In this document: positions 63,338 to 64,000 of the stretch, in pieces | Layout: every line of letters starts with the position of its first letter | Position numbering within the stretch: the first letter of the stretch is position 1 | Source of the DNA: Mesorhizobium sangaii | GTDB lineage: Bacteria; Pseudomonadota; Alphaproteobacteria; Rhizobiales; Rhizobiaceae | Direction of reading: 5' to 3' | Assembly: GCF_014207355.1 (NCBI RefSeq) | Contig: NZ_JACHEF010000001.1 | Coordinates: 1,483,241 to 1,547,240, forward strand | DNA length: 64,000 nt | Notes under the pieces: model-generated | Databases searched by the model: none | Seen by the model: the letters and a program-made list of their open reading frames with translations, nothing else | What the model was told of the DNA's origin: nothing | Made by a program: the position numbers and the translations under genes

Positions 63338-64000
63338 TCAGCATTCCTCCAGGACGACGATGATGTCGCCTGCCTTGACGTTTCGGCCTGGCCCGGCACG
63401 CAGGTCGCGAACGCGGCCTGCCGCGTGGGCAGTGACGTTGATTTCCATTTTCATCGACTCGATGATGGCAAGCGTGTCCCCGGCCGCAACCGACGCGCCC
63501 GGCTCGACCAGCAGTTTCCAGATGTTGCCCGGTACCGCACTGGCGACGCCGAAGCAGCCGGCCGGAATGTCGCCATCGAGACTTTCACCCAGGCCCTCGT
63601 GGCTGACGAAGCTGTCGTGCCCTTCGTCCTTCCAGCGCGTGCGCTCGGCATCGAAAGCCGCTTGCTGGACGCCTTTGAAAGCGGTGATGGACTGGGCGTT
63701 GGCCTTGAGTTCCCGTTCATAAGCCGCATAGGAGAATTCCGTCTCCTCGATGCGAACCGGATAGCCACCATGCGGAAAGGCCGCCCGCGCTTCCGTCAGT
63801 TCCTGGTGGGAGACTGGGAAGAAGCGGATCTGGTCGAAGAAGTTCAAAAGCCAGGGTTTGCCCTTGGTGAAAACAGGCGTCTGCCGCCAGGTGTTCCAGA
63901 CCTGGATCGTTCGGCCAAAAAGCTGATATCCGCCCGGACCCTCCATACCGTAGATGCACATGTAAGCACCGCCGATGCCGACGGCATTTTCCGGCGTCCA
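63338..64000 (-). CDS. Urea carboxylase, C-terminal part (5' end outside window)
   Basis: The frame is open through the right edge (WTPENAVGIGGAYM precedes the first visible ATG at 63961), so that ATG is internal. Visible are the end of the KipA-like carboxyltransferase domain (YGMEGPGGYQLFGRT, QIRFFPVSHQELTEAR) and the C-terminal biotinyl domain with the biotinylation site ESMKME and DIIVVLEE at the end. Urea carboxylase makes allophanate from urea, bicarbonate and ATP with covalently bound biotin. Full-length proteins are about 1200 residues, so most of the gene lies outside. Confidence 0.93.
   Translation of the reverse strand, partial: WTPENAVGIGGAYMCIYGMEGPGGYQLFGRTIQVWNTWRQTPVFTKGKPWLLNFFDQIRFFPVSHQELTEARAAFPHGGYPVRIEETEFSYAAYERELKANAQSITAFKGVQQAAFDAERTRWKDEGHDSFVSHEGLGESLDGDIPAGCFGVASAVPGNIWKLLVEPGASVAAGDTLAIIESMKMEINVTAHAAGRVRDLRAGPGRNVKAGDIIVVLEEC

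Overview
The window looks like a chromosomal or symbiosis-island segment of a Mesorhizobium-type alphaproteobacterium (Hyphomicrobiales). The evidence is the high GC content and dense ATGA-coupled operons. The nadQ-nadABC-bioBFDAZ block with bioZ also fits: a bio operon with bioZ is known from the Mesorhizobium R7A symbiosis island and other rhizobia. A Liv-type ABC transport locus and a urea carboxylase/allophanate hydrolase pair are consistent with this. The genus assignment is an inference from gene content. No tRNA, rRNA, CRISPR array or intact mobile element was seen.

Layout. (1) 1-776: 3' part of an ornithine cyclodeaminase-family gene. (2) 1142-23034: nine same-strand genes, nearly all with Sec-type signal peptides and the first five translationally coupled. 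They encode five proteins of unknown family (one a 1282-residue coiled-coil protein), two paralogous leucine-rich-repeat proteins (one carrying two ricin-type beta-trefoils), a 2151-residue SpvB/FG-GAP/RHS protein with a C-terminal HExxH domain, and a small exported protein. This is the most unusual part of the window. (3) 23265-23819: an exported DUF1566-like protein, convergent to the operon. (4) 24141-37994: a surface-polysaccharide decoration region with an acyltransferase-3, four methyltransferases, an NDP-sugar epimerase/dehydratase, a GT4-RgpF fusion, an AlgI/AlgJ-like acetylation pair and a sulfotransferase-like protein. (5) 38156-39214: a decayed alpha/beta-hydrolase pseudogene. (6) 39381-48677: a divergent transport and catabolism locus. 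The minus arm carries a GntR regulator, DUF3830, TIGR04076, an aldo/keto reductase, a SnoaL-like protein and a Liv-type binding protein. The plus arm carries two ATPases, two permeases and a FAD oxidoreductase. (7) 49109-58576: nadQ, nadABC and bioBFDAZ, giving de novo NAD and biotin synthesis. (8) 58698-60163: a TetR regulator divergent from a SnoaL-like/DoxX pair. (9) 60658-61290: an unrecognised protein made of two copies of one domain. (10) 61537-64000: allophanate hydrolase and the C-terminal part of a biotin-dependent urea carboxylase.

How the parts fit. The nad and bio operons supply cofactors, and biotin is also the prosthetic group of the urea carboxylase at the right edge. The large exported operon looks like one functional unit: helical exported proteins, LRR and lectin binding modules, and a large RHS shell protein that may carry a toxin domain. 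Its role is not known from the sequence alone; an effector or antagonism role is an inference.
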